Program-made: the position numbers and the translations under genes
Notes under the pieces: model-generated
Databases searched by the model: none
What the model was told of the DNA's origin: nothing
The model's input: the letters and a program-made list of their open reading frames with translations, nothing else
In this document: piece after piece, positions 15,780 to 23,435 of the stretch
Numbering within the stretch: the first letter of the stretch is position 1
Layout: the number at the start of each line of letters is the position of its first letter
Assembly (NCBI GenBank): GCA_030019415.1
Contig: JASEEX010000013.1
Coordinates: 1-44,625 of the forward strand
From: Thermodesulfovibrionales bacterium
Lineage (GTDB): Bacteria > Nitrospirota > Thermodesulfovibrionia > Thermodesulfovibrionales > SM23-35
DNA length: 44,625 nt
Direction of reading: 5' to 3'

Positions 15780-16178
15780 ATGCAGTTTAAAAGAAGAAAG
15801 CCCTACCATACTCACTTGAACATTGCCCCATTGGTTGATGTGGTTTTTCTTTTGCTTCTGTTTTTCATGCTCACATCTCATCTGATACAGGAACCAGCAA
15901 TAAAGGTCAGATTGCCTGAATCAAAAACCGCAGAAGCCAGAAGCGAGATGATTAAGACGGTTTTGATCACAAAAAATGGCGAAATCTATTTTATGGACAA
16001 AAGGGTAGATCTGGATAATCTCCAAATAGCCATCAAAGAGAATCTGAGGGATTTAGAAAGAGAATTCTTACGGATAAAGGCAGACAGAGATGTAAGTATT
16101 GGACTTTTAGTAAGTGTGATCGATGAGGTAAGGCTTTCAGGGGTTAAGAATTTCAGTATTGTAGCTGAAAGGAGGTGA
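15780..16178 (+). CDS. exbD: ExbD/TolR-family stator subunit
   Basis: A 132-aa protein with a short cytoplasmic start, one membrane helix (LNIAPLVDVVFLLLLFFMLTS) containing the essential proton-carrying Asp, and a periplasmic domain. It partners ExbB to drive TonB. It is separated from exbB by the antisense toxin-antitoxin pair, so either the transcript reads through that pair or exbD has its own promoter. An AAAGAGA sequence precedes the ATG. The next small gene starts 4 bp after its stop. Confidence 0.92.
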   Translation: MQFKRRKPYHTHLNIAPLVDVVFLLLLFFMLTSHLIQEPAIKVRLPESKTAEARSEMIKTVLITKNGEIYFMDKRVDLDNLQIAIKENLRDLEREFLRIKADRDVSIGLLVSVIDEVRLSGVKNFSIVAERR

Positions 16179-16182
16179 AAGT

Positions 16183-16383
16183 TTGGATGAGCTTGAAAAG
16201 TTAAAAAGACTACTTCATCACTGGATGGAGCACAATAATGAGCATGCGGAAGCCTACCGGGACTGGGCAAAAAAAACATCATCCCTCGGTAATAGAGAAA
16301 TCTCAGAGATTCTCGACTTACTTTATTATGAGGCAAAGAGACTGAACAGGCTTTTTGAAAAAGCCATGAAGAAAATTGGTTGA
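16183..16383 (+). CDS. small His/Glu-rich helical protein of the uptake operon
   Basis: A 66-aa acidic protein read from TTG at 16183 with an excellent RBS (GGAGGTG at 16171-16177). It is predicted all-helical, with the cluster LLHHWMEHNNEHAEAYRDWAKK holding four His and several Glu that could bind a metal, followed by a second amphipathic helix. It lies 4 bp after exbD and before the TonB-dependent receptor, so it belongs to the uptake system. I recall similar HW-x-EHN-x-EHA proteins near metal-uptake genes but cannot name a confirmed function; a metallochaperone is a guess. Confidence 0.65.
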   Translation: MDELEKLKRLLHHWMEHNNEHAEAYRDWAKKTSSLGNREISEILDLLYYEAKRLNRLFEKAMKKIG

Positions 16384-16451
16384 ACCCTTTTTCTTTTTCT
16401 CTAAGAAAGAGGTAAGGGAAAAGGCTGTTCAATAACAAAGGTAGTTTTTAT

Positions 16452-16521
16452 GTCATTCCTGCGGAAGCAGGAATCCAGAGGAAAAAACAAAGACTGGATT
16501 CCGCATCAAGTGCGGAATGAC
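16452..16521. repeat. palindromic repeat, copy A
   Basis: A 70-bp element bounded by GTCATTCC and GGAATGAC with inner arms CCTGCGGAAGCAGG and CCGCATCAAGTGCGG. Members of the same family recur at 18767 and 22600, with a related one at 21651. It lies between the small His-rich gene and the receptor gene; a longer frame from 16450 that translates it is not the true gene start. Confidence 0.85.
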
Positions 16522-16623
16522 GGAAAAAGTAACCTTGTAGCAAGGAATTTTTCGAACCAAAGCCACGAAGGCTTTATATCTCTCCTAAGAAAGGGGTTTA
16601 AAAAAATTCTTAGGAGGTGTTTG

Positions 16624-18645
16624 ATGAGGAAGGTTTTTAGGAGCTTTATAAGTGGTCTTTTAGGTTTATTGTTTACTACTTCAGTAGCATTGGCAGAGGA
16701 AAAAGGAAAGGTTAAAGAAGAAAAAGAAGCTGAACTTGAGGAGATTGTGGTTACTGCTACGAGGACAGAGAGACCTGTAGAAGAGGTCCCTGCTTCGGTA
16801 ACGGTGATAACCAAAGACGAAATAGAGAAGATGTCTGCAAAATATGTGGATGACCTGCTCCGGGATATTGTAAGTGCGCAAGTTTATCGCCCTGCCGGGG
16901 TGACATCTACCATGCAACATGTAACCCTGAGGGGGGTACCACATCAGAGAGGAACCTTGATTTTGTTAGATGGTGTTCCTTTGAATGACATGTACTATGG
17001 TGGCGTCGAGTTCAATGAGATACCTGTGGAGAACGTCGAGCGTATCGAGATAGTTCGGGGTCCAGCCTCAGCCCTTTATGGCTCAAGCGCTATGGGAGGA
17101 GTAATTAATATCATTACCAAAAAGCCGGAAAGGGAGATGAAAGGTCTCATTGAAGGGACATATGGGACGATGAATACGTGGAGTGGCAGACTTCACCTCA
17201 CGGGAACTTTAAAAGAGAAATTCGGTTACTATCTTTCTGCCAGTCGTTTAGAGACCGATGGCTATTATGCCCAGATCAAACCGGAGCCCAATTGGAAAAA
17301 AAGAACCAGAGAACATGAACACTATATTGGGAAATTCACTTATGAGGTTGATCCCATGTCAAATATTTCCTTTACTTACTCACACTGGCATGAGGCCGCA
17401 GGAGGGGGAAGAAAATACTACTACGGCTCTACATTTAGGAATAGGGCTATCCTTGGATACGAGAAGAAGACCGAAGGATTTAATCTCTCGGCAAATACCT
17501 TTTTTCTCCATGAGGATGATTACTGGACCTATGATAAATCCCCGAAATATGACTGCGTGGAAAAAAAGAATGAGAAGCCTTCCAACGAGATTGGAGCGAT
17601 GATGACCTTAACTCTTCCCGTAGGGAAGGGGCATCTTTTTACTTCTGGGCTAGATTACCGTTGGTTTGAAGGAGAGAGCAGGTATGATTGGGAAGTATTC
17701 CCCTTCCGAAAGACAAGAACTGAAGGGAAACAACATCGTGCCGCTCTATTCTTTCAAGATGAGATAGACTTGGGGAAGTTACTAATCACGCTGGGTTGCC
17801 GCGGTGACTGGTACAGAAGCTATGACGGATCCTACCACGATTACGATACAACAGAAGTGTATAAGAAGGAGGAGTATGCGGCAAAGAGTTCCGGCTCAAT
17901 CAATCCGAAGCTCGGCCTGGTATACCATCTGACCAGCTCCACAACCCTTCGTGGCTTGGTGGGCAGGGCCTTCAATGCCCCCTATGTTTATTATCTCTAC
18001 CACAACTGGGGGTTTCCAGGGAGATACTGGTACATGGGAAACCCGGAATTAGATCCGGAGTACATGATGGGGTATGAGGCAGGAGTAGAACAGCGGATAG
18101 GGGAAAAATTTAAGATCAGATTTACCGGATTCCATAATGACATAGATAATTATATTGGCACTGTGTATGTAAGGACAAACCCTGTGACAAAGGAAAAAGA
18201 ATATAAATACCAGAATATTGATGAGGTGGAAAGCAGGGGTTTGGAACTCGAGGCAGAATATCGACCCTTAAAATCTTTAACCCTATATGCCAATTACAAT
18301 TATATCCACGCAAAGATAGAAGAATCAAAAAAGCCCGAGCTAAAAGGGAAGCGTGTCGCAAGGGAGCCATATAACAGGGTGAACTTTGGTTTCATTTATG
18401 ATAGTCCGAAGATAGTCACTTTTTCCGTAAGAGTCAGGTATGTGGGTGAAAGATATGACGATCTGGAAAATAAATATCCTCTTGATGGATATACAACGTG
18501 TGATATCAAGCTCACAAGGAAAATAGGCAAATTTGTGGAGGCGTCCATTGAGATTGATGATCTTTTCGATGAAGCCTGGCAAGAATCAAAACTTTATAAT
18601 GCGCCTGGAAGGATAATTACTGGCAGGCTCAAGGTAAGCTTTTAG
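16624..18645 (+). CDS. TonB-dependent outer-membrane receptor (BtuB-like)
   Basis: A 673-aa receptor with a signal peptide (to SVALA), a TonB-box region EEIVVTATRT, a plug domain (about 45-165, with LRGVPHQRGTLILLDGVPLND and RIEIVRGPASALYGSSAMGGVINIITKKP) and a barrel ending in the C-terminal aromatic VSF. The plug resembles the vitamin B12/iron-chelate group. ATG 16624 follows AGGAGGTG and gives a clean signal peptide. Flanking TonB/ExbBD, BtuFCD-type and CobN genes suggest a corrinoid, heme or metal-chelate ligand; none can be read from the sequence. Confidence 0.9.
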   Translation: MRKVFRSFISGLLGLLFTTSVALAEEKGKVKEEKEAELEEIVVTATRTERPVEEVPASVTVITKDEIEKMSAKYVDDLLRDIVSAQVYRPAGVTSTMQHVTLRGVPHQRGTLILLDGVPLNDMYYGGVEFNEIPVENVERIEIVRGPASALYGSSAMGGVINIITKKPEREMKGLIEGTYGTMNTWSGRLHLTGTLKEKFGYYLSASRLETDGYYAQIKPEPNWKKRTREHEHYIGKFTYEVDPMSNISFTYSHWHEAAGGGRKYYYGSTFRNRAILGYEKKTEGFNLSANTFFLHEDDYWTYDKSPKYDCVEKKNEKPSNEIGAMMTLTLPVGKGHLFTSGLDYRWFEGESRYDWEVFPFRKTRTEGKQHRAALFFQDEIDLGKLLITLGCRGDWYRSYDGSYHDYDTTEVYKKEEYAAKSSGSINPKLGLVYHLTSSTTLRGLVGRAFNAPYVYYLYHNWGFPGRYWYMGNPELDPEYMMGYEAGVEQRIGEKFKIRFTGFHNDIDNYIGTVYVRTNPVTKEKEYKYQNIDEVESRGLELEAEYRPLKSLTLYANYNYIHAKIEESKKPELKGKRVAREPYNRVNFGFIYDSPKIVTFSVRVRYVGERYDDLENKYPLDGYTTCDIKLTRKIGKFVEASIEIDDLFDEAWQESKLYNAPGRIITGRLKVSF

Positions 18646-18708
18646 TACGGAAGGACATGGTTTGGCGAGCTGACAATGAGGTTTTAATGGGGGGATTATT
18701 AAACAATT

Positions 18709-18829
18709 TGTCATTGCGAGCGAAGCGAGGCAATCTACCTATACCAAAGAGTTGGCCACATGGATTGTCATTCCCGCGAAAGCGGGAATCCAGTAAAAAG
18801 ACTGGATTCCGTGTCAAGCACGGAATGAC
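18709..18829. repeat. two dispersed repeats, copies B1 and B2
   Basis: B1 (18709-18736) is a TGTCATTGCGAGCGAAGCG-type element. B2 (18767-18829) is a GTCATTCC...GGAATGAC palindrome with inner arms CCCGCGAAAGCGGG and CCGTGTCAAGCACGG. They fill the gap between the receptor and binding-protein genes, and the RBS of the latter begins right at the B2 edge. Confidence 0.85.
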
Positions 18830-18845
18830 AAAGGTGACTTTACTT

Positions 18846-19814
18846 ATGAATTTTTTAGTAGCGGGTTTTTCATTAATTCTTACATTCTCATCTCCAGAAG
18901 CCTCCACCATCACTTACAATGATAAGCTTGGCAGGAAGGTCGCCATTGATGTTCCTGTAAAAAGGGCTGTATTTTTTATAAGCTACGAATTAATCCCTAC
19001 CCTTGGAGTATGGGACAAAGTCGTTGGCATCAGTAGATGGGCATATGATAACGATTTGATGAAGGCAGCAAAACCTGACATTGAAAAGACTATCCCATCT
19101 GTAGGTAGTGGCTCTGATGTGAACATAGAGGCGCTTCTTAAACTCAAACCCGACCTCGTAATTACATGGACGTTCAAACCTGAAACAATAAGGTTTATGG
19201 AGGAGAAAGGATTAAAGGTTATAGCAATCTATCCTGAAAGCCTTGAGGAACTCCATGATGTGATGAGACTCCATGGAAGACTTTTTAAAAGGGAAAAACA
19301 GATGGAGCACTCTATTTCGCAGATGGAAAAGATATTCAAACTTATAAAAGAAAGGGTTTCAAAGATTCCTGATGATAAGAGGAAAAAGGTTTTGTGGCTT
19401 GGAGGAAAGCCAACATCTGTAGCCTGTGGGATTGGTGTTACAAATGATGTTTTTAAGCTTATCGGTGGTATCAATCCGGCATCTGTTATACGGCAGAGAA
19501 ATGCCGATATCCCGATGGAGAGAATAATAGCATGGAATCCTGATGTAATCTTCATCTGGGGGAATGCAAGTTATAGGGCCCGGGACATCCTTAATAGTTC
19601 TCAGTGGAGCTCTGTAAAGGCTGTAAAAAAGGGCAGGGTTTATAAGGCGCCGGAATGGTCAACATGGTCTCCGAGGCTTGCACCTATAGCCTTATGGATG
19701 GCGATAAAAACTTATCCTGAATATTTCGGTGATGTAAATCTGAATAAGGCTACAGATGAATTTTACAGAAGTGTATTCAGTATACCGTATACCAAGGTGA
19801 AAAAATTTGAGTAA
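18846..19814 (+). CDS. periplasmic substrate-binding protein, BtuF/FepB class
   Basis: About 323 aa with an N-terminal signal segment (MNFLVAGFSLILTFSSPEAS) and two Rossmann-like lobes joined by a long helix, the class III/TroA-like fold used for siderophores, heme and B12. Visible landmarks are the opening TYNDKLGRKVAIDVPVKRAV, the DLVITW segment and the closing WSTWSPRLAPIALWMA. ATG 18846 is chosen because AAGGTGAC lies upstream and longer starts translate the B2 repeat. It delivers substrate to the permease that begins 11 bp downstream. No lipobox was seen. Confidence 0.87.
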   Translation: MNFLVAGFSLILTFSSPEASTITYNDKLGRKVAIDVPVKRAVFFISYELIPTLGVWDKVVGISRWAYDNDLMKAAKPDIEKTIPSVGSGSDVNIEALLKLKPDLVITWTFKPETIRFMEEKGLKVIAIYPESLEELHDVMRLHGRLFKREKQMEHSISQMEKIFKLIKERVSKIPDDKRKKVLWLGGKPTSVACGIGVTNDVFKLIGGINPASVIRQRNADIPMERIIAWNPDVIFIWGNASYRARDILNSSQWSSVKAVKKGRVYKAPEWSTWSPRLAPIALWMAIKTYPEYFGDVNLNKATDEFYRSVFSIPYTKVKKFE

Positions 19815-19825
19815 GGAGTCCATCG

Positions 19826-20863
19826 ATGGGAGGGGATAAAGGGGAGGGTGTCAAAAGACTGCAGTTTGGTATTAAAACAACGCTAATATTAATATCACCC
19901 TTTTTAGTGGGATGGATTGCACTTTTTATCGGTGCTTATAATATCAACCCCCTTATGGTTTTAAAAATTATCATTTCGGAAATCTGGCCTTATTCAGGCA
20001 ACCCTGCAATTGAAGAAAAGGCGATAATATTTGACATAAGACTTCCAAGGGTAATACTTGCAGGTCTTGTAGGTGTTGCACTTTCTGGTTCCGGGGTAAC
20101 ACTGCAGGGGATATTCAGGAATCCTCTTGTTGACCCCTTCATACTCGGCATATCAGCAGGAGCAGCACTGGGCTGTGCCCTATCAGTAGGTTTTTTCCCC
20201 TCACTACCCATACAGCTTATGGCATTTTTGTTTGGTCTCTTTGCTGTTATTCTCGCATACACAATAGCCAGAACACAGGGTGAAATCTCAAGGCTTCCCC
20301 TTGTGCTTTCAGGAGTTATCATATCAGCCTTTTTTGCTGCTATGGTCTCTATCGTAAAGTTTCTTGTTGACCCCCACAAACTCCAAAGCATTGTTTTCTG
20401 GTTAATGGGTAGTTTCTCTCTTGCAGACTGGCATTTTGTAAGAATTGCAGGCATAGGGATAATCATAGGCATTTTACCTATATTCTTTATGAGATGGAGG
20501 CTTAATGTGATAAGTATGGGAGAGGATGAGGCAAAGTCATTGGGTGTGAATGTAAAGAGGGAGAGGATAATATTTATCGGAGCCTCATCCCTTGCCGTGA
20601 GTATCGCGGTATCTGTAAGTGGGATTATTGGCTGGGTAGGGCTAATGGTTCCACATCTGATCAGGATGATGACGGGACCTGACCATAAAAGCCTTGTTCC
20701 TTTAAGCATGGCTGGTGGAGCAGCATTCATGATATTCGCTGACACTATTGCAAGAAATCTGACCAATTTCGACATACCGGTCGGGATAATAACAGCAATA
20801 ACAGGCGCCCCTTTTTTTGTTTACATCATGAAAAAAGGCGGAAGGGAGAGCTGGGGAAGATAA
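19826..20863 (+). CDS. BtuC/FecCD-family ABC permease
   Basis: A 345-aa permease with about ten helices. Family motifs include DIRLPRVILAGLVGVALSGSGVTLQGIFRNPLVDPFILGISAGAALG near residue 70-115 and the coupling-loop segment GEDEAKSLGVNVKRER followed by SGIIGWVGLMVPHLIRMM. This class imports B12, heme and ferric siderophores. ATG at 19826 has AAGGAG upstream. The stop overlaps the ATPase start (TAATG). Confidence 0.92.
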   Translation: MGGDKGEGVKRLQFGIKTTLILISPFLVGWIALFIGAYNINPLMVLKIIISEIWPYSGNPAIEEKAIIFDIRLPRVILAGLVGVALSGSGVTLQGIFRNPLVDPFILGISAGAALGCALSVGFFPSLPIQLMAFLFGLFAVILAYTIARTQGEISRLPLVLSGVIISAFFAAMVSIVKFLVDPHKLQSIVFWLMGSFSLADWHFVRIAGIGIIIGILPIFFMRWRLNVISMGEDEAKSLGVNVKRERIIFIGASSLAVSIAVSVSGIIGWVGLMVPHLIRMMTGPDHKSLVPLSMAGGAAFMIFADTIARNLTNFDIPVGIITAITGAPFFVYIMKKGGRESWGR

Positions 20864-21648
20864 TGTTAGAGGTTAAAGGGCTACATTTCAGACATCCTTC
20901 TACAGAAGAAGAGATCATTAAAGGTATTGAATTTAAGGTGGACACCGGAGAAATAACCACTCTCCTTGGTCCAAATGGATCGGGCAAGACAACAGTATTT
21001 AAGTGCATAACAGGATTATGGAAGTCTCAAAAGGGAGAAATATTGTTTAAGAATAAAAATATCTCGAATCTCTCCTGCGAAAAAAGGGCCAAAATGCTTG
21101 CAATTGTTCCTCAGGAGCACGAACCTCCTTTTCCCTATTCTGTCTTAGATGTTGTACTTATGGGAAGGGCCTCCCGTGTCTCAATTTTTTCATCCCCTTC
21201 AAGGGAAGACTACTCAAGGGCTGAAGAGGCTGTCGAGACAGTGGGTATCGCACATCTAAAAGAAAGGGCATATACAAAGATAAGCGGCGGCGAAAGACAG
21301 CTTGTGCTCATTGCGAGGGCACTCGCACAGGAGGCACCAATCTTGCTGCTTGATGAACCCACAACTCACCTTGATTTCAGAAATCAAATCCTTGTTTTAA
21401 ATAAAGTCAGAGAGCTTGCAAGGCAGAAAGGCTTGACAGTCCTTATGACATTACATGACCCAAACCTTGCTATGCTGTTTTCGGATAAAGCCGTGATAAT
21501 TAATAATGGCCTTTTAGTATCAAATGGTGCTCCCCAAACCGTCATAACCGAAGATAATCTGAAGAAGGTTTATGGGATAGATGTGGTTATAATCAACTGG
21601 AATGGAACAAATGTAATCTGTCCGAGGATAGATGATAGTAACCCTTGA
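20863..21648 (+). CDS. BtuD/FecE-family ABC importer ATPase
   Basis: A 261-aa ATPase pairing with the permease above. Walker A GPNGSGKTT, Q-loop VPQEHEPPF, signature ISGGERQ, Walker B LLLDEPT and the switch His in LHDPN are intact. The PYSVLDVVLMGRAS segment is characteristic of the FecE/BtuD/HmuV group. It starts inside the permease stop. The next gene is 98 bp away across repeat copy C. Confidence 0.92.
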   Translation: MLEVKGLHFRHPSTEEEIIKGIEFKVDTGEITTLLGPNGSGKTTVFKCITGLWKSQKGEILFKNKNISNLSCEKRAKMLAIVPQEHEPPFPYSVLDVVLMGRASRVSIFSSPSREDYSRAEEAVETVGIAHLKERAYTKISGGERQLVLIARALAQEAPILLLDEPTTHLDFRNQILVLNKVRELARQKGLTVLMTLHDPNLAMLFSDKAVIINNGLLVSNGAPQTVITEDNLKKVYGIDVVIINWNGTNVICPRIDDSNP

Positions 21649-21650
21649 CT

Positions 21651-21728
21651 TGTCATTCCTCCCCCGTATTAAATACGGGGAGGAATCTCATTTAGAGATT
21701 GCTTCGGGACTTGTCCCTCGCAATGACA
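21651..21728. repeat. dispersed palindromic repeat, copy C
   Basis: A 78-bp element beginning TGTCATTCC and ending GCAATGACA, with an inner hairpin CCCCGTATTAAATACGGGG. It is a divergent member of the repeat family at 16452, 18767 and 22600 and separates the importer ATPase from the ABC-2 genes. Confidence 0.8.
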
Positions 21729-21746
21729 GGTGGACAATTACGACTT

Positions 21747-22580
21747 ATGATAGAGGTTATTGGGTTAACGAAGAACTACGGAAGTATAAGGGCCGTGGAT
21801 AATGTCTTCTTTAAGATTAACAGGGGTGAAATCTTCGGGCTTTTAGGACCAAATGGGGCAGGTAAAACCACTACAATAAAGATACTTACCACATTGAGTA
21901 GGCCTGATTCAGGCAGATGCGTAATAGATGGTTTTGATGTTATTGAAAATCCTTTCGAGATAAAGAAACGCATAGGTGTTGTCCCTCAGGAGAATAATCT
22001 TGACAGGGAACTTACCGCCTACGAGAATTTGTTGATTTATGGAATGCTCCATGGAGTGAAGGATAATAAAAATAAGATCAGAAAGTCACTGGAGATGGTT
22101 GATCTCTGGGACAGAAGAGATTCTGTCGTTTCGGGTTTCTCCGGAGGCATGCAGAGGAGACTTCTCCTTTCAAGGTCACTTCTTACCGAACCTTCTGTGC
22201 TGTTTCTCGATGAGCCATCAATAGGGCTCGATCCCCAGATAAGGCGTCAGATGTGGGATGTAATAAGAAAGATAAGGATAGAGGGAAGAACTGTGGTTAT
22301 CACTACCCATTACATTGAGGAGGCAGAAGCACTCTGCGACAGGGTCGGCGTCCTTTCTAAGGGAAGATTGATTGCCCTCGACAATCCTCAAAACCTCAAG
22401 GCAACGGTTGGTGAGTATGTGGTTGAGGGCGTAAATGGTGACGGTAAGATTGTGCAACACATATACAAGAGCCGTGATGAAGCCCATAAGTTTGCGGAAG
22501 AAAGCGAGACACCTGTGACAATACGGAAATCAAATCTTGAGGACGTGTTTATAAAGCTTACAGGAGAAAGGATAGAGTGA
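21747..22580 (+). CDS. ABC-2 type transporter ATPase (DrrA/CcmA-like)
   Basis: About 277 aa. Walker A GPNGAGKTT, Q-loop VPQENNLDREL, signature FSGGMQRR, Walker B LFLDEPS, IGLDP and switch TTHYIEEAE define the DrrA/NodI group, which pairs with ABC-2 permeases and usually exports. The C-terminal region (residues 205-277) is the short accessory domain ending SNLEDVFIKLTGE. ATG 21747 is chosen because upstream codons lie in repeat C; the RBS is weak (CAGGTGG). Its partner permease begins at 22680. Its place between an importer and cobN is unusual and suggests export or trafficking of a product of the same pathway. Confidence 0.9.
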   Translation: MIEVIGLTKNYGSIRAVDNVFFKINRGEIFGLLGPNGAGKTTTIKILTTLSRPDSGRCVIDGFDVIENPFEIKKRIGVVPQENNLDRELTAYENLLIYGMLHGVKDNKNKIRKSLEMVDLWDRRDSVVSGFSGGMQRRLLLSRSLLTEPSVLFLDEPSIGLDPQIRRQMWDVIRKIRIEGRTVVITTHYIEEAEALCDRVGVLSKGRLIALDNPQNLKATVGEYVVEGVNGDGKIVQHIYKSRDEAHKFAEESETPVTIRKSNLEDVFIKLTGERIE

Positions 22581-22599
22581 ATTCCCTCAGGTCTTTATT

Positions 22600-22662
22600 G
22601 TCATTCCTGCGAAAGCAGGAAACTGTACAGAGGAACTGGATTCCCGTTTTCACGGGAATGAC
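22600..22662. repeat. dispersed palindromic repeat, copy D
   Basis: A 63-bp GTCATTCC...GGAATGAC element with inner arms CCTGCGAAAGCAGG and CCCGTTTTCACGGG. It lies between the ABC-2 ATPase and permease genes, directly upstream of the permease RBS. Confidence 0.85.
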
Positions 22663-22679
22663 AGAAAAGGAGGCATAGG

Positions 22680-23426
22680 TTGATTACATCAGGCTGGTAT
22701 CCAATTTTTTTAAGAGAGATGCTTCTTTTTAGAAGAAAACTCCTGCGGTTAGGGTATCTCTTTTCTGCAATGGTGGTGCCGATAATCTATTTAATAGCCT
22801 TTGGATTGGGTCTTGGAAGAAGTGTAAAGATCGAGGGCAGCGATTATCTTACCTTTCTAATTCCGGGCTTAGTAGCCATGAGTTCTATGAACAATTCATA
22901 TACATGGGTAGCAAGTGCCTTAAACCTGAACAGGCTTTATTTCAAAACCTTTCAGATCTTTGTCCAGGCACCTATCAGCCCCTCATCCATAATGATTGGA
23001 GAAGTGCTGGCAGGCATGGTGAAGGGAGTTTTTGCATCATCCCTAATTATTATAATTGGTTTTTTAACATCTCCAGGTTTTTCCCTTACGCCTATTTTCA
23101 TAACAATTTTATTTCTTAACTGTTTTCTATTTGCGAATTTAGGTGTTATTACTGGAATGCTTGCAAAATCACATGAGGATACAGCCACTTATTCAAATTT
23201 CTTTATTATGCCGATGGCATTCTTCAGCGGCACATTTTTCCCTGTGGATAAAGTGCCTTTCTTTATTAAACCAATTATTTACGTCATGCCTCTTACACAT
23301 ACGAATATTGTGATAAGAAAGGCATCAGTGGACAGTGAAGGATTAATCTCCCTTTTTGTTTTAATTGCTTATGCAATAATGTTTTTTGTATATGGCTCAA
23401 TGCTTATTAAAAAATACAACGAATAG
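22680..23426 (+). CDS. ABC-2 type transporter permease
   Basis: A 248-aa protein with six predicted helices and the ABC-2 hallmark near the C-terminus, FFSGTFFPVDKVPFFIKPIIYVMPLTH. The start is TTG at 22680, supported by AAGGAGG seven bases upstream; no in-frame ATG lies near. It pairs with the ATPase before repeat D, and cobN follows after 9 bp, so these genes are likely cotranscribed. The DrrB/NodJ-like family suggests export, but no substrate is indicated. Confidence 0.88.
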   Translation: MITSGWYPIFLREMLLFRRKLLRLGYLFSAMVVPIIYLIAFGLGLGRSVKIEGSDYLTFLIPGLVAMSSMNNSYTWVASALNLNRLYFKTFQIFVQAPISPSSIMIGEVLAGMVKGVFASSLIIIIGFLTSPGFSLTPIFITILFLNCFLFANLGVITGMLAKSHEDTATYSNFFIMPMAFFSGTFFPVDKVPFFIKPIIYVMPLTHTNIVIRKASVDSEGLISLFVLIAYAIMFFVYGSMLIKKYNE

Positions 23427-23435
23427 GGGGTTAAC

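Noticed and set aside
15179-15790. 203-aa plus-strand frame between exbB and exbD
   Set aside because: It is the antisense of the toxin-antitoxin pair, which has RBS, ATGA overlap and family features on the minus strand.
16450-16623. 58-codon N-terminal extension of the TonB-dependent receptor
   Set aside because: It translates repeat copy A; the Met at 16624 has AGGAGGTG and begins a clean signal peptide.
18657-18845. 63-codon extension of the binding-protein gene
   Set aside because: It translates repeats B1 and B2; the Met at 18846 with AAGGTGAC begins the signal peptide.
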